The notes under the pieces: generated by a model
The model's database searches: none
The model's input: the letters and a program-made list of their open reading frames with translations, nothing else
What the model was told of the DNA's origin: nothing
Made by a program: the position numbers and the translations under genes
From: Candidatus Villigracilis adiacens
Lineage (GTDB): Bacteria > Chloroflexota > Anaerolineae > Anaerolineales > Villigracilaceae
Length of the DNA stretch: 64,000 bases
Assembly: GCA_016703605.1 (NCBI GenBank)
Contig: JADJBU010000002.1
Coordinates: 496,001 to 560,000, forward strand
Reading direction: 5' to 3'
Part shown: positions 26,572 through 34,184 of the stretch, piece after piece
Layout of the letters: each line of letters opens with the position of its first letter
Position numbering within the stretch: the stretch's first letter is position 1

Positions 26572-26617
26572 TGAGAGAGTAGAGATTAGATGATTAGATA
26601 AATAGTGAGTAGTGAGA
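26572..26617. repeat. GTAGTGAGA-type repeat, left flank of the four-helix-bundle gene
   Basis: Low-complexity sequence TAGATGATTAG...TAGTGAGTAGTGAGAG. TAGATGATTAG (26587-26597) is exactly inverted at 27108-27118 on the other side of the gene. Confidence 0.6.
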
Positions 26618-26619
26618 GG

Positions 26620-27066
26620 TTAGGGCTCAGATGTCTCAGTGCCGTAAAGCTCGGCTTCTTCACGAACTTTATGGTTTGCGCCGGGTTCGTTTTCGCCTTG
26701 CTTGCTTTTTTTGAGAAAAGCAATATAACCGTTCAACATCTTTTCGATTTCTTCGCCTTCACTTTCAAATTCTTTGTAAAGCGGTTCAGGGACAAACCCT
26801 GCTTCAAAACTGAAAATTAAGTGACTGAGAGTTTCTTCCAAAGAGCCGCGGGCGTTGTAACAAAAGCGGACATTATCTTGGTAATAGAACCGTCCATGCC
26901 CTTCTGCGATATTGGCAGAGACGCTTGTTGATGAACGGCGGAGTTGCTGATTCAAGCTCCACTTTTCTTCTTGTGGAAGTAAAGGCAAAACTTGCTTGTA
27001 TACTTTCACAGCAAAATCTTTCGCCCGTACCCAAACCTGCAACTTCTTTAAACTCTGCACGCTCAT
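26620..27066 (-). CDS. Four-helix-bundle protein (23S rRNA intervening-sequence/S23 type)
   Basis: 148 residues from ATG 27066. The sequence has the family hallmarks: an N-terminal KLQVWVRAKDFAVKVYKQV, then EKWSLNQQLRRSSTSVSANIAEGHGRF and FCYNARGSLEETLSHLIFS. These small all-helical proteins are encoded in 23S rRNA intervening sequences and scattered on many bacterial chromosomes. Their function is unclear. The C-terminal tail is polar and extended. It separates pheS from pheT, which are normally adjacent, and is flanked by inverted copies of a short repeat, so it looks inserted. A GTG at 27087 could be an earlier start. Confidence 0.82.
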   Translation of the reverse strand: MSVQSLKKLQVWVRAKDFAVKVYKQVLPLLPQEEKWSLNQQLRRSSTSVSANIAEGHGRFYYQDNVRFCYNARGSLEETLSHLIFSFEAGFVPEPLYKEFESEGEEIEKMLNGYIAFLKKSKQGENEPGANHKVREEAELYGTETSEP

Positions 27067-27082
27067 ACCACTGCCCTTCTGT

Positions 27083-27118
27083 TCCACTACTCTCTATTCT
27101 CTACTCACTAATCATCTA
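27083..27118. repeat. GTAGTGAGA-type repeat, right flank of the four-helix-bundle gene
   Basis: Inverted relative to the left flank. The arm CTAATCATCTA (27108-27118) overlaps the pheS stop codon, so pheS seems to end inside the repeat. Confidence 0.6.
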
Positions 27119-28174
27119 GAATTGTTCCAAAAATCTCACATCGTTACCCCAGAAGTAACGGATGTCGCCGACTTTATTGCGCAGCATGAGCTGACGTTCA
27201 GGTCCCATGCCCCAGGCGTAGCCGGAGTAGACCTTCGGGTCGTAGCCGCCTGCGATCAACACATTGGGATGCACCATGCCGCAGCCGAGAATTTCGAGCC
27301 AACCAGAATTTTTGCAGACTTGGCAGCCCTTGCCGCCGCACACAAAACATTCCACATCCACTTCGGCGGACGGCTCCGTGAACGGGAAGTACGACGCGCG
27401 GAAGCGCAAACGAGCACCTTCGCCGAACATGCGCCGCACGAAATCCGCGATCGTGCCTTTCAAGTCCGCGAAAGTGATGTTCTTGCCAACCGCGAGTCCT
27501 TCCACTTGATTGAACTGCACTTCTGAACGCGCCGTAATCTGCTCATAGCGGAAGCACATGCCCGGCAAAGCGATACGAATGGGAGGTGGGTTATTCGGGT
27601 CAGTCGCTGCGAAATATCGCATCGCGTGAATCTGCCCCGGCGAGGTATGGGTGCGCATCAGGATCGGGTTGTCGCCGCGATTCTCCGCTTCGATAAAAAA
27701 CGTATCCTGCATGTCACGCGCGGGGTGATGCGGCGGAAAGTTCAAATGCTGGAAGTTAAATTCGTCCGTTTCCACTTCACGCGAGGTGAACACCTGAAAA
27801 CCCATCTCCGCCAAAATGCTCAACACGCGGCGCAATTGCTGCGTGGACGGATGCAAACGCCCGATGTGCTTGTTGCGCCCGGGCAGGGTCACATCCAATT
27901 TTTCTTCGGCGATGGATTTCGCCAACGCGGCTTGTTTCACCGCTGCGGCTTTTTCTTCCAACGCAGCCTCTAATGCCACTTTGACACGGTTCGCAGCCTG
28001 ACCGATAACGGGTCGCTCTTCCTTTGAGAGTTTACCCAAACCGGAAAAGACTCCCATCAACTCCGAACTGCGACCCAAATGGGTCACACGCCACGCTTCC
28101 ACAGCCGCAGGGTCATTGACCTCCGCCAACGACGCGAGTGCGGCTTTTTCGATCTCGTTTAATTTGTCCTGCAT
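27116..28174 (-). CDS. pheS: Phenylalanyl-tRNA synthetase alpha subunit
   Basis: 352 residues. An N-terminal coiled coil (about 1-85) precedes the class II catalytic core: motif 2 around CFRYEQITARSEVQFNQVEGLAVG and motif 3 in GYAWGMGPERQLMLRNKVGDIRYF. A cysteine cluster CFVCGGKGCQVC, present in many PheS proteins, precedes LEILGCGMVHPNVL. The subunit binds ATP and phenylalanine and activates the amino acid. ATG 28174 is chosen because GGAGG lies five bases upstream. An upstream TTG is unlikely. It is the first gene of the T-box-regulated unit. The stop overlaps a repeat arm. Confidence 0.95.
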   Translation of the reverse strand: MQDKLNEIEKAALASLAEVNDPAAVEAWRVTHLGRSSELMGVFSGLGKLSKEERPVIGQAANRVKVALEAALEEKAAAVKQAALAKSIAEEKLDVTLPGRNKHIGRLHPSTQQLRRVLSILAEMGFQVFTSREVETDEFNFQHLNFPPHHPARDMQDTFFIEAENRGDNPILMRTHTSPGQIHAMRYFAATDPNNPPPIRIALPGMCFRYEQITARSEVQFNQVEGLAVGKNITFADLKGTIADFVRRMFGEGARLRFRASYFPFTEPSAEVDVECFVCGGKGCQVCKNSGWLEILGCGMVHPNVLIAGGYDPKVYSGYAWGMGPERQLMLRNKVGDIRYFWGNDVRFLEQF

Positions 28175-28188
28175 ACATGCCTCCAAAA

Positions 28189-28262
28189 CTAGAGAGTAGA
28201 GAATGGAGAGTAGTCACTATTATCTAATCTCTACTTATCTATTCTCTACTTACCTATTCTCT
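28189..28262. repeat. Tandem TCTCTACTTA-type repeat in the pheS leader
   Basis: Repeated units such as ATCTCTACTTATCTATTCTCTACTTA belong to the same family as the sequences around the four-helix-bundle gene. They lie between the T-box terminator and the pheS Shine-Dalgarno. Confidence 0.55.
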
Positions 28263-28275
28263 GCTCTTTACAAAC

Positions 28276-28306
28276 AAAAACCTCCCGTCCACAATGGGAC
28301 GGGAGG
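28276..28306 (-). terminator. T-box regulated intrinsic terminator
   Basis: Stem GGACGGGAGG / CCTCCCGTCC on the minus strand followed by TTTTTG. The upstream arm can alternatively pair in the antiterminator. Confidence 0.88.
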
Positions 28307-28411
28307 AAGATTCCCGTGGTACCACCCAAATTTCCCGCAAGGCGGGACACTTTGAGCCGACTATACTATCGGCTTCCCCAATAACGCCGGGATGGCGGTT
28401 CGCACTACACG

Positions 28412-28437
28412 GTTGGACAAACTTAAGTTTGTCCAAC
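28412..28437. repeat. 26-bp perfect palindrome inside the T-box leader
   Basis: GTTGGACAAACTT followed directly by its reverse complement. Its core CAAACTTNAGTTTG recurs at 48140-48153. It may be an inserted repeat or serve as an extra stem of the leader. Confidence 0.7.
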
Positions 28438-28563
28438 GTTCACGCGAACGGCTCGAGAGGGAACTTCAACTGGGTTCGGGCGAGTGCAATTTCACCAACT
28501 GCTTTGCACATCTCTGGCGGCTTCCGTCAGCCTACTTTCCTCTGTCACTGCCTTTGTGCGGTT

Positions 28564-28591
28564 ATTATCCGCAGAATCAGGCTCCTGTCAA
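28564..28591 (-). promoter_or_regulatory. Sigma70-type promoter of the pheS T-box leader
   Basis: On the minus strand TTGACA (28586-28591), a 16-base spacer, and GATAAT (28564-28569). The -35 hexamer overlaps the stop codon of the diguanylate cyclase gene. Predicted start near 28557. Confidence 0.8.
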
Positions 28592-29361
28592 GTGGGATGC
28601 GCGATGACCCGCATCCCGCCCTGGCGTTTGGCGGCATACAGGGCAAAATCCGCCTCGCGCAGTAAATCGTCGAAACCAGGCATCGAATCCCTGCATATGC
28701 TCACGCCAATACTCGCCCGGACCGGAAGCATTTGCCCGTCAAACTCAAAGCGGGCGCAACTTATGGCATTGAGGATTCGCAGGAGGCATTCCTCAGCCTG
28801 CGCCGCGTTCGTTTCGGGAAAGAGAAAGACAAATTCATCGCCGCCGTAGCGGGCAAAAATATCCATCTGGCGCAGGTTGTCGAGGCAGAGTTGGGCAACA
28901 TGTTTGAGCGCGGCATCCCCAGCCAGGTGACTGTGGCTGTCGTTGATGTCCTTGAAATTATCCAGGTCCATGATCGCAATCGAAAAGGGGCTGTTGTAAC
29001 GCTGTGAACGGTCAAATTCGTACGTGGCATGTTCCATAAAGTAACGGCGGTTAAAAGTCTGGGTCAGGTCGTCGGTATGCGAGAGCAGGCGCAGTTGATC
29101 CTCCGTCGCATCGAGCCGGTGGACCAGTTTAAAATTATTGTACAGGGAAAACGGGGCAAGGAAAAAGGGGATGACGCCGGAAAGCAGCAGCCCAATCGGC
29201 GAGACCGCGCCCTCGATCAGGTAAAGCGCGGCGCTGGCGGCAAGCATGGACACCAGCGTGGCAAGCAAAGCCGCAGCCACTGTCATGCGAAAAACCCCGA
29301 ACCGGCGGAGCAGGGCAGGCAGGCAATTTTTTGAAGGGACGCTTACAGCAGCGGGTCTCAT
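28588..29361 (-). CDS. Membrane-anchored diguanylate cyclase (GGDEF)
   Basis: 257 residues. Two hydrophobic segments (about 24-48 and 56-75) anchor the protein, and no periplasmic sensor of any size is present between them. A short helix leads to the GGDEF domain starting DDLTQTFNRRYF (about 95). The active site ARYGGDEFVFLF is intact and is preceded by RQMD at the position of the allosteric inhibitory I-site (RxxD), so product feedback is expected. ASIGVSI and the ALYAAKRQG end also fit. The enzyme makes cyclic di-GMP from two GTP. It would lie upstream of the T-box unit but is separated from it by that unit's own promoter. No effector or phosphodiesterase is nearby. Confidence 0.9.
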   Translation of the reverse strand: MRPAAVSVPSKNCLPALLRRFGVFRMTVAAALLATLVSMLAASAALYLIEGAVSPIGLLLSGVIPFFLAPFSLYNNFKLVHRLDATEDQLRLLSHTDDLTQTFNRRYFMEHATYEFDRSQRYNSPFSIAIMDLDNFKDINDSHSHLAGDAALKHVAQLCLDNLRQMDIFARYGGDEFVFLFPETNAAQAEECLLRILNAISCARFEFDGQMLPVRASIGVSICRDSMPGFDDLLREADFALYAAKRQGGMRVIAHPT

Positions 29362-29413
29362 CGTATGTTTGGTAGGGAGCGCTCAAAGTTTGTTGTAATC
29401 TGGCTCAAAGCCA

Positions 29414-29458
29414 CCGTCCTCGGCGGCGTCCTGCGAGTAAATCCTTCGCCGAGGACGG
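29414..29458. repeat. 12-bp perfect inverted repeat between divergent genes
   Basis: CCGTCCTCGGCG and CGCCGAGGACGG with a 21-base gap, in the spacer between the diguanylate cyclase and MarC genes. There is no T-tract. It may be a repeat or an operator. Confidence 0.45.
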
Positions 29459-29591
29459 CGAAGAGAGCAAACTCATCTACAAACTTTTAGCACACCCGTT
29501 TGGTATATTTGTCGGCGGAATTGTGTGGAACGGGTTATCATCTTATAACCAAACCGGCAAACGCTATACCGCCCAAATGTCCCAGGAAATT

Positions 29592-30236
29592 ATGACCATT
29601 TCACCCCTATTTGAATTTGCCCTGTTAAGTTTTATTTCAATGTTCACCATGGTCAACCCGATCGGCGTGGTGCCGGTCTTCACCGCCATGACCGCCAAAC
29701 TCTCGCCGCGTGAATCGCATCGCGTGGCGCGCAAAGCCGCGTTTACCGGCACCGCAATCCTGGTCGCCTTCGCGCTCACGGGTCAATGGATCTTCCGCTT
29801 CTTCTCCATCTCGGTGGACAGCCTGCGCGTGGTGGGCGGGGTGATCTTCTTCTTCATGGGTTATGAAATGCTGCAAGCCCGCCTGACGCGGACCCAGTTC
29901 GACGACGAAACCACGCATGAATACATCAACGACATCTCCATCACGCCGCTGGGTATTCCCATCATCTGCGGACCGGGAGCGATCACCACAGCCATCCTGT
30001 TGATGAACGAGTCGCGTTCGATGGCGGAACAGGGCATTGTGCTGGGAGTCATCCTCGGCATCATGCTGCTCACCTATCTCCTGCTGATCGGCGCGAAACA
30101 GGTCACGCACGTCATCGGCGAGAACGGCAACAAGGTCATGCTGCGGCTGATGGGTCTGATCGTGATGGTCATCGCCGTCGAATTCTTCTTTGCCGGGCTG
30201 ACCCCCATCGTAAGGAAAATGTTGAACATTCGATGA
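29592..30236 (+). CDS. MarC/UPF0056 family integral membrane protein
   Basis: 214 residues with six hydrophobic segments, the usual MarC layout. Recognisable family stretches are FISMFTMVNPIGVVPVFTAMTA in the first helix, RVVGGVIFFFMGYEML, and TPLGIPIICGPGAITTAILLMNE, the conserved P-x-x-x-GPGAI loop. MarC proteins are poorly characterised. An old link to multiple antibiotic resistance was not confirmed, so no transport function should be assumed. ATG 29592 is chosen for the AGGA just before it. ATG 29577 or GTG 29523 would only add residues without family character. The stop overlaps the start of the next gene by four bases, indicating translational coupling. Confidence 0.88.
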   Translation: MTISPLFEFALLSFISMFTMVNPIGVVPVFTAMTAKLSPRESHRVARKAAFTGTAILVAFALTGQWIFRFFSISVDSLRVVGGVIFFFMGYEMLQARLTRTQFDDETTHEYINDISITPLGIPIICGPGAITTAILLMNESRSMAEQGIVLGVILGIMLLTYLLLIGAKQVTHVIGENGNKVMLRLMGLIVMVIAVEFFFAGLTPIVRKMLNIR

Positions 30237-31777
30237 ACCGCAAACCCGATCTCCCCGGCTTGCTGCTTTTTACCGCCCTGATTTTCGGCGTCATCGTCCG
30301 GTTTTACCCTCCCCTCACCAGCGGATTTCCCATCAACGACGGCGGCATGTTCTACGTAATGACCCGGGACTTGATGGCGAACGGGTTTGTCCTCCCATAT
30401 TTTACAGATTACAACAACGCCGGGATTCCCTTTGCCTACCCACCTTTGGGTTTTTACGCCGCCGCGCTTCTTTCCGCGCCCGCGCCGGGTTCAGACTTAT
30501 GGGTCTTTCTCTACCTCCCGGCTTTTGTCTCCTCCCTGCTCATCCCCGGCTTTTATCTATTCGCAAAGGAGACATCCTCCTCGCGCATGGCAGCCGCCCT
30601 CGCCGCGCTGGTGTACGCGCTAAACCCCGGCTCCTTTCAATGGCCCGTGATGGGCGGCGGAATCACGCGTTCCTTTGGCTTGCTGTTCATGGTCTTATTC
30701 TTCTGGCAGGCTGTCCAACTCTTCAGGCAATACCAGCCCCGCCATCTTTTTCTCGCGGTTTTATTCGGCGCCGCCGCAGTCGCCAGCCATCCGCAGACGG
30801 CTTTTCACGCGGCATTGGGTGGGTTGATCCTCTTCCTCTTTTATGGCAGAAGCAAACGCGGATTTCTCTCAGCGCTTCTCCTCGGTTTGGGTGTGGCGTT
30901 GCTGTCAGCGCCCTGGTGGGCGACGGTCTTGCAGAGGCACGGGTTGGAGACGTTTCTTTCGGCAGGCGGGACGAGCCAGCGGACACTTGAGTTCTATCAG
31001 ATCGTCCTGAACCTGCACCTGCCGACAGACCCGCTTACCCTGCCGTTTCTTGTCCTGTTTTATATCGGTCTCTTCGTTTCGCTCAGGGAACGGAATTTTC
31101 TTTTCCTTGTGTGGATCGCGGCGGCGTATCTGTCCGATCCGCGCGGGGGGACTGGGATTGCCCTGCTTGCCGAATCGATCCTGGCGGGAATCGGGATCGA
31201 TCAGGTATCAGGGTGGATAAGCTCGCAGAAAACCGGACCCGTTTCAGGTCCCGGGGTGAGGCGCGGGGGGGTTGTCATCGGCTCTGTCTTGTTTATCTGG
31301 TTCATGCTGGGGGCGGTCATCACCGACTTCCGCCTTGTCAACACAAGCTTGAAGGCGGGGGACCTGGAACTGGTCGAATGGGTGAATGAAAATACGGGCG
31401 GCGATAAAATCTTTGCGCTTGCCACCGGGCGCGAGTTTTCGATGACCGACCCGTTGCAGGAATGGTTTCCCGCGCTGACCGGGCGGACGAGCCTGACCAC
31501 GCTGCAGGGGAAGGAGTGGACTCTTGGCGATGCGTTCTTCCCCTGGTTTGAGGAGTTGGTGAAATTTCAAAAATGCCCCGACGCCGCCTGTTTGAGCGGG
31601 TGGTCGCGCCGCAACCGGGTTGGGTACGATTATCTGATCGTGTTGATTCCCGAAGCGACGGCGGCTGATGACTTGTCTGACTCGCTGAGGAGTTTGGGAC
31701 GTTCTGCGCGCGAATCGGATTCTCACAGGCTTGTCTTTGAGAGCGATCACGCGCTGATTTTCGAGTCAATAAAATGA
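30233..31777 (+). CDS. Polytopic membrane protein, possibly GT-C-like
   Basis: 514 residues with about eleven hydrophobic segments. After the first one, an external loop has FPINDGGMFYVMTRDLMANGFVLPYFTDYN followed by GIPFAYPPLGFYAAALL, a pattern seen in GT-C-like and related membrane proteins of environmental bacteria: an acidic residue in the first loop and an aromatic-proline motif before the second helix. The final 110 residues are soluble (VEWVNENTGGDKIFALATGREF...). Substrate and reaction are unknown. It overlaps marC by ATGA, so both are probably made together. The linkage is unexplained. A strong terminator follows at once. Confidence 0.6.
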   Translation: MNRKPDLPGLLLFTALIFGVIVRFYPPLTSGFPINDGGMFYVMTRDLMANGFVLPYFTDYNNAGIPFAYPPLGFYAAALLSAPAPGSDLWVFLYLPAFVSSLLIPGFYLFAKETSSSRMAAALAALVYALNPGSFQWPVMGGGITRSFGLLFMVLFFWQAVQLFRQYQPRHLFLAVLFGAAAVASHPQTAFHAALGGLILFLFYGRSKRGFLSALLLGLGVALLSAPWWATVLQRHGLETFLSAGGTSQRTLEFYQIVLNLHLPTDPLTLPFLVLFYIGLFVSLRERNFLFLVWIAAAYLSDPRGGTGIALLAESILAGIGIDQVSGWISSQKTGPVSGPGVRRGGVVIGSVLFIWFMLGAVITDFRLVNTSLKAGDLELVEWVNENTGGDKIFALATGREFSMTDPLQEWFPALTGRTSLTTLQGKEWTLGDAFFPWFEELVKFQKCPDAACLSGWSRRNRVGYDYLIVLIPEATAADDLSDSLRSLGRSARESDSHRLVFESDHALIFESIK

Positions 31778-31807
31778 CAGTCGCCTTGAAGGCGACTGTC
31801 ATTTTCA
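31771..31807. terminator. Bidirectional terminator, near-perfect 17-bp stem
   Basis: AAAATGACAGTCGCCTT / AAGGCGACTGTCATTTT, separated by a single G, between convergent genes. It begins inside the last codons of the preceding gene and shares the core TGACAGTCGC with the hairpin at 8951-8993. Confidence 0.82.
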
Positions 31808-31810
31808 TTT

Positions 31811-33307
31811 CTATTCCATGCCCTGCATTTCTGGGAGTTGTTTGTCGTAGAGCCAGGCGTCGAAGAGGTCGTCCAGTTGCTGCCCGCTGATCTCTTCGGC
31901 GATGGCGATGAAATCTTCGGTGGAGGCGTTGCCGTATTTATAGCGGTCGTGATAGGCGCGCAGGATGTCGAAGAAGGCTTCGTCGCCGACCGTGGCGCGC
32001 AGGGCGTGAAGGGTCAGCCCGCCGCGCAGGTACACGCCGCCGTTGAAAAGGTCGTTGGGCGCGGGGCTTCCGGGCGGGGGATAGTATTCGGGGTAGGCTT
32101 TTACTTCGTTATAGACGGCGGTTACCCATTCTTCAAGCCCGTCTTTTCCGTAATCGTATTCCACCCACAGGGCTTCGCCGTAGGTGGCAAAGCCTTCGTT
32201 GAGCCAGATGTCGCTCCAGTCGGCGACGCTGATCGAATCGCCGAACCATTGATGGGTGAGTTCGTGCGCGACGACTGATTCGGTCCCTTCGATGTCGTCG
32301 AGATCGACCATGTCCACGCCGAAGATGGAGAGGGTCTGGTTTTCGAGCGCGGCGCCGAATTCGGTATCCATGACGAGCGCGCCGTAAACCTCAAAAGGGT
32401 AGGGTCCGAACAGTTTGCCGAAGTAGTCGAGCATTTCGCCCTGCCGGGCAAAGGGTTCATTGACGTTGCCGGGCAGACTGGCGGCGTAGTAATTGCGGAT
32501 GGGGATTCCCGCTTGCGATTCCATGGTTTCGAGATCGAAGTCGTTGATGTTGATGGTGGTGAGGTAGCTTGCCATCGGGTCGGTGATGCCGAAGGTGTAG
32601 GTGGTGGTGTCGCCGTTGTCCACTTCGCTTTCGATCAGCCCGTTGACGGCCGCCTCATACGGTTCCGGTACGGTGACGATGATCGTGTAGGTTGCCTTAT
32701 CAAGCGGATGGTCGTTGACCGGGTAGAAGCTCGCCGAGCCGTCCGGTTCGCTCAGGACGAAGATGCCATCGTCGTACACGACCCAGCCCGTGGGGATGGG
32801 CAGGGCAACGGATTCCATCCGGTCGGGGATGCCTTTGTATTCAATTGAGACGGTGAAGGTTCCGCCGTTTGACAGGGGCTGCGCCGGGATGACCGTCAAC
32901 TCCTGGTCGTTTCGCGCGAACTCCGCCGCTTCTTCGTTGACTGTGAGGCTGGTGATCTCGAACCCGAGAAAGTCCAGGTTGAAGCGGCTCAGGTCCTGTG
33001 TGGCGACGGCTTCGATGGTTGCCGCCGCTTCGAGCTGGCTGGTCTGCACATCCAGGACGTGAATATCGAGGGTGTAGTGTTGGGTGTCGTAGCCGCCGTT
33101 GCCGAAGCCGGGGTAAAACGAGTCGCCGAGTCCGTCTGCTCCGGCATTGGGGTCGGCGGGCAGTTCGGCTGGGGGTTCGGCTGCCTGCTGTGTGGGCGTT
33201 TCGGTGGGGATGTCTGTCACGGCGGGCGGGGTTTGGGCCGGCGCAAGCGGCTGACAGGCAAGCGCGATCCATAGTACGAGAGAAATAATCACAATCTGAC
33301 GTTTCAT
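31811..33307 (-). CDS. Lipoprotein M1-family metallopeptidase (aminopeptidase N-like)
   Basis: The protein has 498 residues. The signal peptide ends in a lipobox, LWIALAC (Cys18), so the mature enzyme is a surface lipoprotein. After a low-complexity linker the M1 N-terminal saddle begins near GYDTQHYTLDIHV. The zinc site is HELTHQWFG with His348 and His352, followed 18 residues on by LNEGFATYGEALW, whose glutamate is the third ligand. The upstream exopeptidase motif is degenerate (AALENQTLSIFG in place of GAMEN), so true aminopeptidase activity is uncertain. The protein is shorter than full APN and lacks the C-terminal helical domain. GGAG precedes the ATG. Confidence 0.87.
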   Translation of the reverse strand: MKRQIVIISLVLWIALACQPLAPAQTPPAVTDIPTETPTQQAAEPPAELPADPNAGADGLGDSFYPGFGNGGYDTQHYTLDIHVLDVQTSQLEAAATIEAVATQDLSRFNLDFLGFEITSLTVNEEAAEFARNDQELTVIPAQPLSNGGTFTVSIEYKGIPDRMESVALPIPTGWVVYDDGIFVLSEPDGSASFYPVNDHPLDKATYTIIVTVPEPYEAAVNGLIESEVDNGDTTTYTFGITDPMASYLTTININDFDLETMESQAGIPIRNYYAASLPGNVNEPFARQGEMLDYFGKLFGPYPFEVYGALVMDTEFGAALENQTLSIFGVDMVDLDDIEGTESVVAHELTHQWFGDSISVADWSDIWLNEGFATYGEALWVEYDYGKDGLEEWVTAVYNEVKAYPEYYPPPGSPAPNDLFNGGVYLRGGLTLHALRATVGDEAFFDILRAYHDRYKYGNASTEDFIAIAEEISGQQLDDLFDAWLYDKQLPEMQGME

Positions 33308-33346
33308 CTTATCTCCATTTACTCATTTCTCGTTCCTCTTTACTCG

Positions 33347-34018
33347 TCACTCTCCAATATCCTCCCCTTCCCACTCCCGCATGAACTGTTCGAGGAATTT
33401 CACCATCACTCCATGTCGTTCCTCCGCGATGCGTTTTGCGGTCTGGGTGTTCATGCGGTCTTTGAGCAGCAAAAGTTTTTCGTGGAAGTGATTGACCGTG
33501 GCGCTTTTGCTGTTCTTGTATTCTTCGAAACTGGCGTGCATTTGGGGCGGGGAGTCGGGGTCGTACATCATGCGGTTCCTGTAGCCGCCATAGGCGAAGG
33601 CGCGTCCGATGCCGATGGCGCCGATGGCGTCGAGCCGGTCGGCGTCCTGGACGATGAAGCCTTCGAGCGAGTCCATTTTGTTTTCGACGCCCGCGCCCTT
33701 GTAGGAGATGTGCCGGATGATTTGGCACACGGTTTCGGCGGTGACCGGGTCCACGGAGCAAGAGTCCAGCCAGGCACGGGCGCGATGCGGGGTTTCGTCG
33801 CCGGTTTTGTTGAACTTCCAATCATCGAGGTCGTGCAGGAGAGCCGCGAGTTGAACGATGAACGCATCCGCTTTTTCGATCCCGCAGATGGCATTGGCGT
33901 TTTTCCAGACGCGGTAGATGTGCCACCAGTCATGCCCGGAGGAATCGTTCGAGAATTCTCCGCGAATGAACTCGGCGGTTTGTTGGATGATCTGTTCGCG
34001 GACCTTGAATTCGATCAC
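33347..34018 (-). CDS. HD-domain phosphohydrolase, YedJ-like
   Basis: 223 residues. The metal-binding HD signature is distributed as SSGHDWWHIYRVWKNA (first His) and QLAALLHDLDDWKFN (HD pair), with a later D in FIVQDADRLDAIGAIGIGRAF. This layout, with the DADRLDAIGAIGI segment, is that of uncharacterised YedJ-type HD proteins. Substrates are unknown. Nucleotides are likely for the superfamily. It begins with GTG, supported by AAGGAG seven bases upstream. The last codons and the following spacer to the M1 gene contain a GTGACGAGTAAAGAGG repeat. It sits downstream of the groEL terminator. Confidence 0.83.
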   Translation of the reverse strand: MIEFKVREQIIQQTAEFIRGEFSNDSSGHDWWHIYRVWKNANAICGIEKADAFIVQLAALLHDLDDWKFNKTGDETPHRARAWLDSCSVDPVTAETVCQIIRHISYKGAGVENKMDSLEGFIVQDADRLDAIGAIGIGRAFAYGGYRNRMMYDPDSPPQMHASFEEYKNSKSATVNHFHEKLLLLKDRMNTQTAKRIAEERHGVMVKFLEQFMREWEGEDIGE

Positions 34019-34133
34019 AAGACTCTCCTTGCTGCGGTGTAATGACGATCAATTGAGATTGTACCCGTTTGCCTGCGTCATTGCCCGCTCCTCTGGAGGG
34101 GAATCAAATTTTTTCGCATTGCCCGCCATACAA

Positions 34134-34161
34134 AAGCGGCGTCTCCAACGAGACGCCGCTT
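34134..34161 (-). terminator. groEL terminator
   Basis: Stem AAGCGGCGTCT / AGACGCCGCTT with a 6-nt loop. On the minus strand it is followed by TTTG. It lies 24 bases after the groEL stop. Confidence 0.7.
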
Positions 34162-34184
34162 CTTTCTTGAACTTACGAATGGAT

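Larger units (their letters stand above)
28268..28557 (-). ncRNA. Phenylalanine T-box leader (tRNA-Phe-sensing riboswitch) of pheS-pheT
   Basis: Read on the minus strand the leader shows T-box features in order: a stem I region with the AGTA-type bulge (GAAAGTAGGC) and GTTGGTGAAATT, a specifier site with TTC (28461-28463) within GAAGTTCCCTC, which is a phenylalanine codon, the T-box antiterminator core GGGTGGTACCACGGG (28313-28327), and then a competing terminator hairpin with T-tract. Uncharged tRNA-Phe would pair with TTC and with the T-box bulge, favour the antiterminator and allow pheS transcription. A 26-bp perfect palindrome (28412-28437) between specifier and antiterminator is not a standard part. 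Confidence 0.92.

Noticed and set aside
28189..28262. CRISPR-like array from the repeated TCTCTACTTA units
   Set aside because: The units are about 10-14 bases, imperfect and without spacers of constant length. No cas gene is present.
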